This document shows positions 7,740 to 14,953 of a DNA stretch of 23,213 bases, piece after piece (position 1 is the first letter of the stretch; every line of letters starts with the position of its first letter). Under the pieces are notes generated by a model. The model saw only the letters and a program-made list of their open reading frames with translations, was not told the DNA's origin and made no database searches. The position numbers and the translations under genes are program-made. The stretch comes from CAYYMD01 sp964472875. Lineage in GTDB: Bacteria > Planctomycetota > Phycisphaerae > SM23-33. Where the stretch lies: assembly GCA_964472875.1 (NCBI GenBank), contig CAYYMD010000048.1, positions 1 to 23,213 on the forward strand, given 5' to 3'.

Positions 7740-8195
7740 TTACTGTTCATGTCGGGTAAAACAGTCAATAATGCTTTTGGAGTCTTCGGCCTTGACTATC
7801 GAGTCTACGAAGTCTTTCTGCTTCATCAGCAGACTCATGTGGGCAAGCAGCTTTAGGTATTCATTGACCTTCACGGCGGGTATGCCCATGAGTATTACGA
7901 GGCGGACCGGATTGCCGTCGATGGCTTCGAACTCTATGCCGTTTTTGGATGCCCCCACCGCTACCACGAAGTCGTTAACGCTGTTGGTGCGGGCGTGCGG
8001 GATGGCGACTTCCTGGCCGATGCCGGTAGTGCCGGCCTTCTCACGTTGGTGAACGTCCTGCAGGAACTTGTCGAAGTCTTCCATTGAGGGATGATCCCTT
8101 AGCACTTCGGCGAGCTCATCTATTGCCTGGTCACGAGCGGTGGCCTGTAGGTCAAGTCGTACGGTCTCTTCTTTAAGGTACCTGTAAAGTTCCAT
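7740..8195 (-). CDS. PTS EIIA type-2 domain protein (PtsN/fructose family)
   Basis: The 151 residues form one complete EIIA domain of the mannitol/fructose type. The phosphoacceptor histidine is H67 in G-I-G-Q-E-V-A-I-P-H-A-R, and the family helix with I-L-M-G-I-P is present. No HPr, EIIB or EIIC gene is in the window, so a regulatory rather than sugar-transport role is likely, as for PtsN, where phosphorylation state controls potassium or other ion transport. The ATG at 8195 has GAGGGA seven bases upstream. It is the first gene of the operon with the antiporter and the PII-like gene. A hairpin at 8231-8252 would lie in its leader. Regulation of the antiporter by this protein is inferred from position alone. 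Confidence 0.88.
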   Translation of the reverse strand: MELYRYLKEETVRLDLQATARDQAIDELAEVLRDHPSMEDFDKFLQDVHQREKAGTTGIGQEVAIPHARTNSVNDFVVAVGASKNGIEFEAIDGNPVRLVILMGIPAVKVNEYLKLLAHMSLLMKQKDFVDSIVKAEDSKSIIDCFTRHEQ

Positions 8196-8230
8196 CAGCG
8201 TGTCCCTCAGCCAGTGTTAAGCAACGATAT

Positions 8231-8252
8231 GCACTCCCGACCGCGGGAGCGC
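8231..8252 (-). other. hairpin in the leader of the EIIA/antiporter operon
   Basis: GCACTCCCG and CGGGAGCGC form a nine-pair stem with one mismatch around a four-base loop. No T-run follows on either strand, so it is not an obvious terminator. It sits about 36 bases upstream of the EIIA start. The rest of 8253-8424 is AT-rich, with no gene. Confidence 0.35.
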
Positions 8253-8424
8253 ATTAACCTATGAAGTTAAGTCAATTCACAGGTTCAATCAAGTTTTTCA
8301 AACCGATAATTTCGATAAATTTCAAAAGGACGCTTATTATTTAACTTGCTGTAGACTTTATATAATATAGCCATTACGATAAATGCGGCCTGGTAAGACA
8401 CCAGTATTACCAAGCAGTAATCAT

Positions 8425-8497
8425 GCGCCCGTAGCTCAATGGATAGAGCGCTTGCCTCCGGAGCAAGAGGTTGCGCGTTCGAGTCGCGCCGGGCGTA
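8425..8497 (+). tRNA. tRNA-Arg (anticodon CCG)
   Basis: The 73 bases fold as a standard cloverleaf. The acceptor GCGCCCG pairs with CGGGCGT (the first pair is G-U). The anticodon stem CTTGC/GCAAG encloses loop CTCCGGA, giving anticodon CCG for codon CGG. The T-arm contains GTTCGAGTC, and the discriminator is A. CCA is not encoded. A perfect TATAAT at 8361-8366 upstream may be its -10 element, although no good -35 is seen. Confidence 0.95.
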
Positions 8498-8500
8498 ATC

Positions 8501-8530
8501 AAATGCTCCCTATCCGTAGGGAGCATTTTT
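8501..8530 (+). terminator. intrinsic terminator of tRNA-Arg(CCG)
   Basis: A perfect 12-bp stem (AAATGCTCCCTA and its complement) around TCCG is followed at once by a T-tract. It begins three bases after the tRNA. Confidence 0.9.
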
Positions 8531-8631
8531 ACTAAAACAGTAGAGAATAAAATGGAGCACATGCGCCGCTCCGGGAGGTTCTGCTGGCTTTTTTGCCCCG
8601 AAATACCGATATTTCATATAAAGGCCCTTAA

Positions 8632-8661
8632 TTGGTATTTCATAAGTGGGCGTGATACAAT
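8632..8661 (+). promoter_or_regulatory. extended -10 promoter of the UVR-motif gene
   Basis: TTGGTA (8632-8637), an 18-base spacer and TGA-TACAAT (extended -10, TG at 8653) precede the gene closely. The -35 is also the right half of an inverted repeat AAATACC/GGTATTT (8601-8607 and 8634-8640), a possible operator. The TSS predicted near 8668 leaves almost no leader. Confidence 0.4.
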
Positions 8662-8674
8662 ATATATGGAAGTT

Positions 8675-9445
8675 ATGAGTTACGATATTGGACATATTCT
8701 AAATCAATGGCCCTATGATCCCGGACAGGTAACTGCCAGGCGAATCCGCGGACGCGACGGCAAAGAGAAAATCCAGCTCCGTCTTGACCTTGGCCTGTTG
8801 CAAATGGAAACCACGGGCCGGCCCGACGGCCAAAAGCCACACGGCTACGACAGTCTGCTGGATTATTACAACGCCAAACTCCGGCAGTATGTGGCCGAAC
8901 ACGGCACGGATGATGGTTTTGAAATTGACGAACAGGCATGCGAGGCACTGCGGACCGAAGGAACGATGTATTATCACCGTTACCTGGCAGAGTTCATACT
9001 CGAAGACTACACCAGCGTGGTCCGCGATACGAAAAGGAACCTGAACCTTTTCGACCTTTGCAATGCCTACGCGGCCGAGGAATCCGACCGCGATATTCTG
9101 GAACAGTATCGTCCGTATGTAATAATGATGATGGCTCGCGCCGCCGGCCAGAAAGCCCTTAATGACAAGAAGCCGCAGGCCGCACAGTTCGCCGTTCAGG
9201 ACGGGATTGAAAGAATCCGCCAGTTTTACCAGCATATGGGGCGCGAAAAACTGTTCGAACGCTCCGGCGAAGTGGCCGTGCTGCGGATGATGTTGAAGGA
9301 AATCAAACTAAAACTCCCGCCCGACCCGCTCAAACGTCTCAAGCGTGCGCTGAATAAGGCCGTTGAGGATGAACGGTACGAAGAAGCCGCTAATCTGCGT
9401 GACAAAATAAAACGATATTCCCAACAGCATTCCGGCGGCGGATAG
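8675..9445 (+). CDS. UvrB/UvrC-motif (UVR) protein
   Basis: With the start at ATG 8675 the protein has 256 residues. The C-terminus (about residues 215-250) carries a UVR motif, L-N-K-A-V-E-D-E-R-Y-E-E-A-A-N-L-R-D-K-I, the interaction module shared by UvrB, UvrC and McsA-type proteins. The first 200 residues resemble no catalytic domain I know; they include helices rich in tyrosine and acidic residues (LLDYYNAKLRQY, EFILEDYTSVV). The frame is open back through the preceding tRNA and terminator, which cannot be coding. ATG at 8675 has GGAAG just upstream and lies close to the promoter at 8632-8661; ATG at 8666 is the alternative. Proteins of this type are common in planctomycetes, probably as stress or proteolysis partners (inference). 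Confidence 0.78.
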   Translation: MSYDIGHILNQWPYDPGQVTARRIRGRDGKEKIQLRLDLGLLQMETTGRPDGQKPHGYDSLLDYYNAKLRQYVAEHGTDDGFEIDEQACEALRTEGTMYYHRYLAEFILEDYTSVVRDTKRNLNLFDLCNAYAAEESDRDILEQYRPYVIMMMARAAGQKALNDKKPQAAQFAVQDGIERIRQFYQHMGREKLFERSGEVAVLRMMLKEIKLKLPPDPLKRLKRALNKAVEDERYEEAANLRDKIKRYSQQHSGGG

Positions 9446-9467
9446 AAATATTTCCACAAAGCCGTCC

Positions 9468-9496
9468 TTGCCCGGACTCCACGGAAGATTTAAAAT
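9468..9496 (+). promoter_or_regulatory. thiC: promoter of the TPP riboswitch/thiC transcript
   Basis: TTGCCC (9468-9473) and TAAAAT (9491-9496) are 17 bases apart. The predicted start near 9503 coincides with the first bases of the riboswitch P1 stem at 9506, which supports the call. Confidence 0.55.
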
Positions 9497-9505
9497 AAAA
9501 ATGGT

Positions 9506-9605
9506 TCGCTGGGGGCGTCCCGGCAGTGCCGAGACTGAGATTGACCCCTGGAACCTGACCAGCAAAGGCCCGTTTTACGACGGGACAAACTGCGTAGGGA
9601 AGCGA
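9506..9605 (+). promoter_or_regulatory. TPP riboswitch (THI element)
   Basis: All conserved parts of the thiamine pyrophosphate aptamer are present. P1 is TCGCT (9506-9510) paired with AGCGA (9601-9605). GGGGG follows P1, the pyrimidine-sensor CTGAGA is at 9535-9540, ACCCCTGGAACCTGA is at 9544-9558, and TGCGTAGGGAAGCGA is at 9591-9605. A CGGC/GCCG hairpin forms P3 and an extra stem CCCGT/ACGGG (9569-9584) lies between the two helical arms. Binding of TPP should stabilise P1 and let the terminator at 9632-9659 form, which would shut off thiC. Confidence 0.96.
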
Positions 9606-9631
9606 GCCGGTATAGTGCATTAAGTGCATAG

Positions 9632-9659
9632 GCCGTCTCACTCCCACGAGGCGGCTTTT
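9632..9659 (+). terminator. expression-platform terminator of the TPP riboswitch
   Basis: GCCGTCTC (9632-9639) pairs with GAGGCGGC (9648-9655, one U-G pair) around an eight-base loop, followed by TTTT. It lies between the aptamer and the thiC start, as expected for transcription attenuation. Confidence 0.85.
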
Positions 9660-9703
9660 ATATTATCCCGGCCGCGCCATGCTTAAGGCATCGAGGAGCA
9701 AAA

Positions 9704-11038
9704 ATGACACAACTTCAACAGGCGAAAAAAGGCATCATAACCGACCAGATACGTCGCGTAGCGCAGCGCGAAGGGCTCGAGGCCGAATTTATCCGCGACG
9801 AGGTGGCTGCAGGGCGACTGGTGATCCCCGCTAATATCGGGCACATTAAGGGATCGCAGGAAACCGGCGTCAGCCTCGACCCGTGCGGTATCGGCCGTAA
9901 CGTTTCCACTAAGATAAACGCCAACATCGGTGCCTCGTCCGTGCGCCACTGTCGTGACGAAGAGTTAATCAAACTTCAACTGGCGGCTCGCCACGGAGCC
10001 GATGCGGTTATGGATCTTTCCACGGGCGGTGAACTTGACGAAATCCGCCGGTTTATCATTTCCAACACCTCACTGCCGCTGGGTACCGTCCCTATCTACG
10101 CAATGGTCGCCCAAAAGCCCGTTGAAGAACTCACCTGCGACGACATACTTGCCGAAATAGAATCGCAGGCCGCCCAGGGCGTGGACTTCTTCACTATCCA
10201 CGCCGGCATACTGCGGGACTATCTGCCGCTTGCCGCCAAGCGAAAAATGGGCACGGTATCGCGCGGCGGCAGTCTGCTGGCCAAGTGGATAACGCACCAT
10301 GGCCGTGAGAACCCGCTCTATGAAATGTTCGATGAGATAAACGCAATAATGAGCCAGTATGATGTTACATACTCGCTTGGCGACGGACTGCGGCCGGGGT
10401 GTCTGGCCGACGCCTCCGACGACGCCCAGTTCGCAGAACTTCAAACACTCGGCGAACTGGTCGTCCGTGCCCGCGATGCCGGAGTGCAGGTGATGGTCGA
10501 AGGCCCCGGCCACGTGCCCTACGATCAGATTCAAATGAACATGGAACGTCAAGCCGAAATCTGCCACGGTGCGCCTTTCTATGTTCTTGGGCCGGTGGTG
10601 ACGGACATTTTCCCCGGCTACGATCACATAACGGCCGCTATAGGCGCCACCGCCGCCGCCTATTACGGAGCGAGTTTCCTGTGTTACGTAACGCCTGCCG
10701 AACACCTCTCGCTTCCCCGACCGGATGATGTAAAGGCCGGCTGCATCGCTATGAAAATCGCCGCGCACTCTGCGGATGTGGCCAGAGGATTGCCCGGAGC
10801 ACGAAAGAGTGACGACGAAATGGCCGACGCCCGCACCAACCTCGACTGGGAAAAGCAATTTCAGCTCGCCTTTGACCCCGAGTACGCCCGGCAACTGCGG
10901 GCCAGGGATATTCAAGGCGAAACCGATTACTGCTCGATGTGTGGTAGAGACTGGTGCGCTGTCCGCATCAGCCGCGAAACCCTCACGAAGAGCAAGACCG
11001 ACCAGACACCCGAACCCGCTAAATCTCACGGGAAATAA
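9704..11038 (+). CDS. thiC: phosphomethylpyrimidine (HMP-P) synthase ThiC
   Basis: ThiC converts 5-aminoimidazole ribotide to HMP-P in thiamine biosynthesis, using SAM and a [4Fe-4S] cluster. The cluster cysteines are visible at the C-terminus as C410-x2-C413-x4-C418 (CSMCGRDWC). Other conserved stretches are N-A-N-I-G-A-S, G-A-D-A-V-M-D-L-S-T-G-G, F-F-T-I-H-A-G, S-R-G-G-S, E-G-P-G-H-V-P and L-C-Y-V-T-P-A-E-H-L. The length of 444 fits the short bacterial form. GAGGAG lies five bases before ATG at 9704. The TPP riboswitch and terminator upstream give feedback control. A 26-residue polar tail after the cluster is not part of the core. No other thiamine gene is in the window. Confidence 0.97.
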   Translation: MTQLQQAKKGIITDQIRRVAQREGLEAEFIRDEVAAGRLVIPANIGHIKGSQETGVSLDPCGIGRNVSTKINANIGASSVRHCRDEELIKLQLAARHGADAVMDLSTGGELDEIRRFIISNTSLPLGTVPIYAMVAQKPVEELTCDDILAEIESQAAQGVDFFTIHAGILRDYLPLAAKRKMGTVSRGGSLLAKWITHHGRENPLYEMFDEINAIMSQYDVTYSLGDGLRPGCLADASDDAQFAELQTLGELVVRARDAGVQVMVEGPGHVPYDQIQMNMERQAEICHGAPFYVLGPVVTDIFPGYDHITAAIGATAAAYYGASFLCYVTPAEHLSLPRPDDVKAGCIAMKIAAHSADVARGLPGARKSDDEMADARTNLDWEKQFQLAFDPEYARQLRARDIQGETDYCSMCGRDWCAVRISRETLTKSKTDQTPEPAKSHGK

Positions 11039-11109
11039 GTGAAAACCGCCGATAAATCTGATAACCTTACGCTTGTTCGACGAAATCTGATTCTATGCGG
11101 AGTAATGCA

Positions 11110-12117
11110 ATGATCAAACGGATCCTCGGCGGGATGCTTTACGCGGCCGTTCTTCTTGGGGGCTGTTCATCGTCTGCGGGGCCGGCCGCATCTTTTAACG
11201 ATAATCTCAAAACGTACGAACTGTCCATGACGCCGGCGATTGCCTCGGGCCGGTCCAATACCCGTACGGATTCGCCCGATGAGAATCATCCACTCTGGCT
11301 GGCGGCGGAGGAAGACATCGGCGCCCGCTCCACCACGAAAAAATACATGCACAAGAACGGGAAAGCAAAAGGTCAGTATACGCCCTGGCCGAAACGCCGC
11401 GGGCCTGCGTATCCGGGCGATTTCTGGCGGAGTTTCGGCCGGGATTTGAAGGAATTGCCCGCCACCATCTGGGACGACACAAAGGCCACGTTCACCGATG
11501 AGGTCGGGCTTATAGGCATGGGCCTGGCGGGCGGCGCGGGAATAGCCCTTGCCAACACGGATGCCGACGACGAGGTCGAGGACCATTACAGCGAACACGG
11601 CTCTCAGCTGAACACGTTCTGGGATACCGTGGGCGACGTGGGCGGAAACCCCGGCGCTCACTTCGCCGTGGCCGGGGCAATGTATTTTACTTCGCTGGCG
11701 AAAGGCGACACGAAAACTTACGAGGTATCCCAAACACTGCTGAACGCCCTTGCAGTCAACGGTGCCACCACGCTGGCACTTAAGGGAGTCGTCAACAGCG
11801 AAGTGCCGAACGGCGGCAAGTTCGGCTGGCCCAGCGGGCACACCTCCAGCAGTTTCTGCTTCGCTACCGTCCTGCAGGAGGCCTACGGCCCCTGGGTGGG
11901 TGTCCCGCTGTATGCATTTGCCTCCTACGTTGGTTACGAGAGGGTCGATGCCCGCAACCACGATTTTTCGGATGTTATTTCGGGCGCAATCATCGGCACC
12001 GTAATCGGGCACACCGTGTCTCAAAACCACAAGGCGAGAATTTTCGGTATGGAGGTCGTACCGGTTACGGATCCATCCTCGGGTCTGGTTGGCCTGGGGC
12101 TGACCAAACAATGGTGA
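11110..12117 (+). CDS. PAP2-type phosphatase lipoprotein
   Basis: The 335-residue protein begins with a lipoprotein signal, L-L-G-G-C with Cys19, so it is exported and anchored. The PAP2 (phosphatidic acid phosphatase/haloperoxidase) domain is in the last 130 residues. Motif 2 is P-S-G-H (241-244) and motif 3 is R278-x5-H284-x3-D288. Motif 1, normally K-x6-R-P, reads K225-x6-V232-P233, so the expected arginine is replaced by valine. The substrate is probably a lipid phosphate or pyrophosphate on the outer face (family knowledge). The frame opens at 11095, but ATG at 11110 has GGAG seven bases upstream and directly starts the signal. It lies 71 bases after thiC and converges with the acyltransferase gene. 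Confidence 0.82.
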   Translation: MIKRILGGMLYAAVLLGGCSSSAGPAASFNDNLKTYELSMTPAIASGRSNTRTDSPDENHPLWLAAEEDIGARSTTKKYMHKNGKAKGQYTPWPKRRGPAYPGDFWRSFGRDLKELPATIWDDTKATFTDEVGLIGMGLAGGAGIALANTDADDEVEDHYSEHGSQLNTFWDTVGDVGGNPGAHFAVAGAMYFTSLAKGDTKTYEVSQTLLNALAVNGATTLALKGVVNSEVPNGGKFGWPSGHTSSSFCFATVLQEAYGPWVGVPLYAFASYVGYERVDARNHDFSDVISGAIIGTVIGHTVSQNHKARIFGMEVVPVTDPSSGLVGLGLTKQW

Positions 12118-12126
12118 TTGCTGTAA

Positions 12127-13062
12127 TTACGCTATTCCATCCGGCATTGCCCTGGTTCCGTCGGGGCGGTGCTTCCAACGCCGGTGAACCCACAGGTATT
12201 GCCCGGGTGAGCGGCGGATAATGTTCTCCAGCGAAGATGTATACTGTTGCGTAATCCATTTCAGCGGATCATCCTTGTCGTCCCATTGCTCCGGATAGAT
12301 TATACCTTCGATGCCTATCTCGAACCTGTAATCCTCCCCCAGCCGCCTGCCGTAGCCGACAATAATCGGGGCGCGGTGTCGCATCGCCAGCAGACCTATT
12401 GACTTGTATGTGCTGGCCGGCCTGTGAAAAAAGTCCACGAATACGCCTTTGCGGCCGGCATCCTGGTCGGCGATAAATGACAGTGCGCCCCTGTCCTCGA
12501 GCAGTTCATCCACCGAACGGCTGGCGCCCTTTTTATACAGAATACTCTGTCCGGTTCGCTCGCGTACGCCCATGATGTATTCGTTGACGTACTCGTTGTC
12601 CAGGGGTCGGGCCACCGAGACCGTCGGAAAACCGAGCGTGGCCATGGTATAGCCGACGACCTCCCAATTACCGAAATGCCCCGTAATAAAAATAACCCCG
12701 CTGGGCCTTTCGATGAGCAGACGAAGCGTCTCTTCCATGTTTGCCAGCCGCACATGCCGTTGCCAGCGGTAAGGCGTTATCAGACGCGGCGTGAACAGCA
12801 CTTCTATTCCCAGGTACGTCATCTCGCGCATTGACTCCCGCGCGACGCGCTGGATTTTTTTCTCGTCCCATTCGGGGAAACTCCTGCGCAGATGCTCGGC
12901 CGCGCGGTGCCTGTGCCTGCGATCGAAAAAATAAATAATATCGCCCATCAGTCGGGCCGTATGATAATTCATCCGCACCGGAAACATGTGAACAAACATC
13001 GCGAACAGCCGAAGAGCCAGGTACTGAAGCAGGTCGATTATTTTATTCCTATGCTTTGCCAT
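12127..13062 (-). CDS. LpxL/HtrB-family lysophospholipid or lipid A acyltransferase
   Basis: This 311-residue inner-membrane-associated protein belongs to the LpxL/HtrB family. The catalytic H-x4-E motif is H129-F-G-N-W-E134, followed by the family segments V-A-R-P-L-D-N and F-I-A-D-Q-D-A-G-R-K-G-V-F-V-D-F-F. There is an N-terminal hydrophobic helix (about 10-28). Such enzymes add secondary acyl chains to lipid A or related lipids, and the acceptor here is unknown. ATG at 13062 is the chosen start, although no good ribosome site is visible. It follows proS by 51 bases on the same strand and is likely co-transcribed. Its stop is 9 bases from that of the PAP2 gene. Confidence 0.9.
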   Translation of the reverse strand: MAKHRNKIIDLLQYLALRLFAMFVHMFPVRMNYHTARLMGDIIYFFDRRHRHRAAEHLRRSFPEWDEKKIQRVARESMREMTYLGIEVLFTPRLITPYRWQRHVRLANMEETLRLLIERPSGVIFITGHFGNWEVVGYTMATLGFPTVSVARPLDNEYVNEYIMGVRERTGQSILYKKGASRSVDELLEDRGALSFIADQDAGRKGVFVDFFHRPASTYKSIGLLAMRHRAPIIVGYGRRLGEDYRFEIGIEGIIYPEQWDDKDDPLKWITQQYTSSLENIIRRSPGQYLWVHRRWKHRPDGTRAMPDGIA

Positions 13063-13113
13063 AACAGGTTACAGGTTTATAGATGATAGTCCCTTAGCCG
13101 AGAACCTCTCACC

Positions 13114-14844
13114 TTATTTCATCGCCTCCAAAATTTGCATAACGGCAGCAGATGCTTCGGCCGTGTTTATTTTTTCCGGCTCGGCAGCCGTGCGGCGTTT
13201 TACCTCTACCTTGTCTTCCTTCAGACCGCGCTGACCCACAACCACCTGTATGGGTATTCCGATTAAATCCGCGTCCTTAAATTTAACGCCCGGCCGGGCG
13301 TCTCGATCGTCTATGAGCACATCCACGCCGCCTGCCAGAAGATCATCGTATATCTTCTGAGCCGTCGATACGACCTGCGAATCATCATTGTTCAACGGTA
13401 GAACGACCACCTCGAAAGGTGCTATTGACGGCGGAAGCACACAGCCGTTCTTGTCGTGATAAAGTTCGATCGCTCCTGCCAGTATGCGGTTCACGCCGAT
13501 GCCGTAGCAGCCCATCATGCAGATCTGCTCGCTGCCGTTTTCATCCAGGAACGTCGCCCCCAGGACCTTGCTGTACTTGTCGCCGAGCTTGAATACATGC
13601 CCCACTTCTATGCCGCGCGAGAATACAAGCGGCCTGTTCTCGTACGTGTCGCCTTCGGCCGCATTGCGGATATCGGCCACAATTACATTATCGCCTTCCA
13701 GCGGGAAGTCGCGCCCGGGCACCACGTTGCGAACGTGGTAGTCTTTTTCGTTGGCACCCGTTACAGCGCCTGTCATGGCTGTCACAGCGTGATCGATTAT
13801 AAACTTGTCCGCCTTCTGGGCCAGACCCATCGGTCCGGCGAACCCCACCTCGGCGCTGGTGAATGTCTTTATCGCCTGCTCGTCGGCCAGTTCAAGATGG
13901 CTTGCCCCCGCCGCGCGGGCGAGTTTGCTCTCGTTAATCTCGTGGTCGCCCCGCACAATTGCGATCGTAGCACCTTGAGGGCCGGTGTAAACAAGTGTCT
14001 TTATCATCTCGGCGGGTTTGGTATCGAGAAACTCACAGACCGCCTCTATTGTGCCGACGTTCGGAGTATGGACCTTATCCATTGTGGGGATATTTTTGCG
14101 CACGGCCTCATTTGCCTGCGGCAGCGGGTCGACCTCGGCCTTTTCGATATTGGCGGAGTAGGAGTAATCATCGGTGTGGACGATAATGTCCTCGCCACTG
14201 TCGCAGGTGACCATGAACTCGTGGCTGGCAGAACCCCCTACCGGCCCCGACTCGGCCTCAACCACCACGTACTTTAGCCCGCAGCGGTCGAAGATGCGTT
14301 GGTATGCCTCGTACATCTTGCGGTATGACTGTTCAAGTCCGTCAAGGTTGACGTCGAAACTGTAAGCATCCTTCATGATGAACTCACGACTGCGGAGTGC
14401 ACCGAACCGTGGGCGGAACTCATCGCGGAACTTGGTACTGATCTGGTACAGATTAAGCGGCAGTTGTTTGTAGGAGTTTATTTCCACGGCAACAAGCGTT
14501 GTTACCACCTCCTCGGCCGTGGGCGCCAGGACGTTCACCCGCCCGTGACGGTCGGTAAAGCGGCACATAGTCTGGCCGTAATCCTCGTCGCGGCCGGTCT
14601 TTTGCCACAACTCCACCGGTTGAAGCGCCGGAACAAGTATTTCCTGCGCTCCGGCGGCGTCTATTTCCTCGCGCACGATATCTATAATTTTGCGCAGCGA
14701 CCGCCAGCCCAGCGGCAAATAGGTGTATGTGCCGCTGGCGACTTTGCGGATGAAGCCCGCGCGTATCATCAACTGGTGGGAAGGAATCTCCGCCTCGGCG
14801 GGCACTTCCTTTACCGTGGGAACAAGCAGTTGTGTGCGTCGCAT
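13114..14844 (-). CDS. proS: prolyl-tRNA synthetase (bacterial type with editing domain)
   Basis: This class II enzyme of 576 residues charges tRNA-Pro. Motif 1 includes G-T-Y-T-Y-L-P-L-G-W-R (37-47), motif 2 is F-R-D-E-x-R-P-R-F-G-A-L-R-S-R-E-F, and motif 3 is C446-Y-G-I-G-V-N-R. The insertion domain that removes mischarged alanine spans roughly residues 230-395 and contains the Y-T-G-P-Q and D-H-E-I-N segments. The anticodon-binding domain occupies about 470-570, with D-D-R-D-A-R-P-G-V-K. ATG at 14844 has GAGGAG five bases upstream. The promoter is at 14897-14925. It is the first gene of the proS-acyltransferase operon. Confidence 0.96.
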   Translation of the reverse strand: MRRTQLLVPTVKEVPAEAEIPSHQLMIRAGFIRKVASGTYTYLPLGWRSLRKIIDIVREEIDAAGAQEILVPALQPVELWQKTGRDEDYGQTMCRFTDRHGRVNVLAPTAEEVVTTLVAVEINSYKQLPLNLYQISTKFRDEFRPRFGALRSREFIMKDAYSFDVNLDGLEQSYRKMYEAYQRIFDRCGLKYVVVEAESGPVGGSASHEFMVTCDSGEDIIVHTDDYSYSANIEKAEVDPLPQANEAVRKNIPTMDKVHTPNVGTIEAVCEFLDTKPAEMIKTLVYTGPQGATIAIVRGDHEINESKLARAAGASHLELADEQAIKTFTSAEVGFAGPMGLAQKADKFIIDHAVTAMTGAVTGANEKDYHVRNVVPGRDFPLEGDNVIVADIRNAAEGDTYENRPLVFSRGIEVGHVFKLGDKYSKVLGATFLDENGSEQICMMGCYGIGVNRILAGAIELYHDKNGCVLPPSIAPFEVVVLPLNNDDSQVVSTAQKIYDDLLAGGVDVLIDDRDARPGVKFKDADLIGIPIQVVVGQRGLKEDKVEVKRRTAAEPEKINTAEASAAVMQILEAMK

Positions 14845-14896
14845 TGTGTCTCCTCGTGGGTGCTTATTTCAACTTCGAGTTCTTTCTTCGGCAACG

Positions 14897-14925
14897 CTTA
14901 TACACGCCGAATTGAATATTTTCAA
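14897..14925 (-). promoter_or_regulatory. proS: sigma70-like promoter of proS, overlapping the divergent promoter
   Basis: On the minus strand TTGAAA (14925-14920), a 17-base spacer and TATAAG (14902-14897) form a near-consensus promoter. Its -35 overlaps the -35 of the plus-strand promoter at 14919-14947. Confidence 0.6.
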
Positions 14926-14947
14926 TCATCGCCGATACTGGTAGAAT
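14919..14947 (+). promoter_or_regulatory. candidate promoter of the HD exoribonuclease gene
   Basis: TTTTCA (14919-14924) and TAGAAT (14942-14947), 17 bases apart, would start transcription near 14954, the first base of the gene, giving an almost leaderless transcript. The surrounding 14911-14926 is an ATTGAA/TTCAAT inverted repeat with a four-base spacer. Confidence 0.35.
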
Positions 14948-14953
14948 GCCGTC

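Noticed and set aside
8471..8674. N-terminal extension of the UVR-motif protein
   Set aside because: The open frame runs through tRNA-Arg and its terminator, and the extension looks non-coding; the promoter lies inside it.
9506..9605. Cobalamin or other riboswitch class
   Set aside because: The CTGAGA, GAACCTGA and P1 elements and the downstream thiC are specific to the TPP class.
10070..11029. 319-codon minus-strand open frame inside thiC
   Set aside because: Shadow frame of a highly conserved gene in GC-rich DNA; no motif or ribosome site. The same applies to long antisense frames within the PAP2 gene, gcvT-like gene and permease gene.
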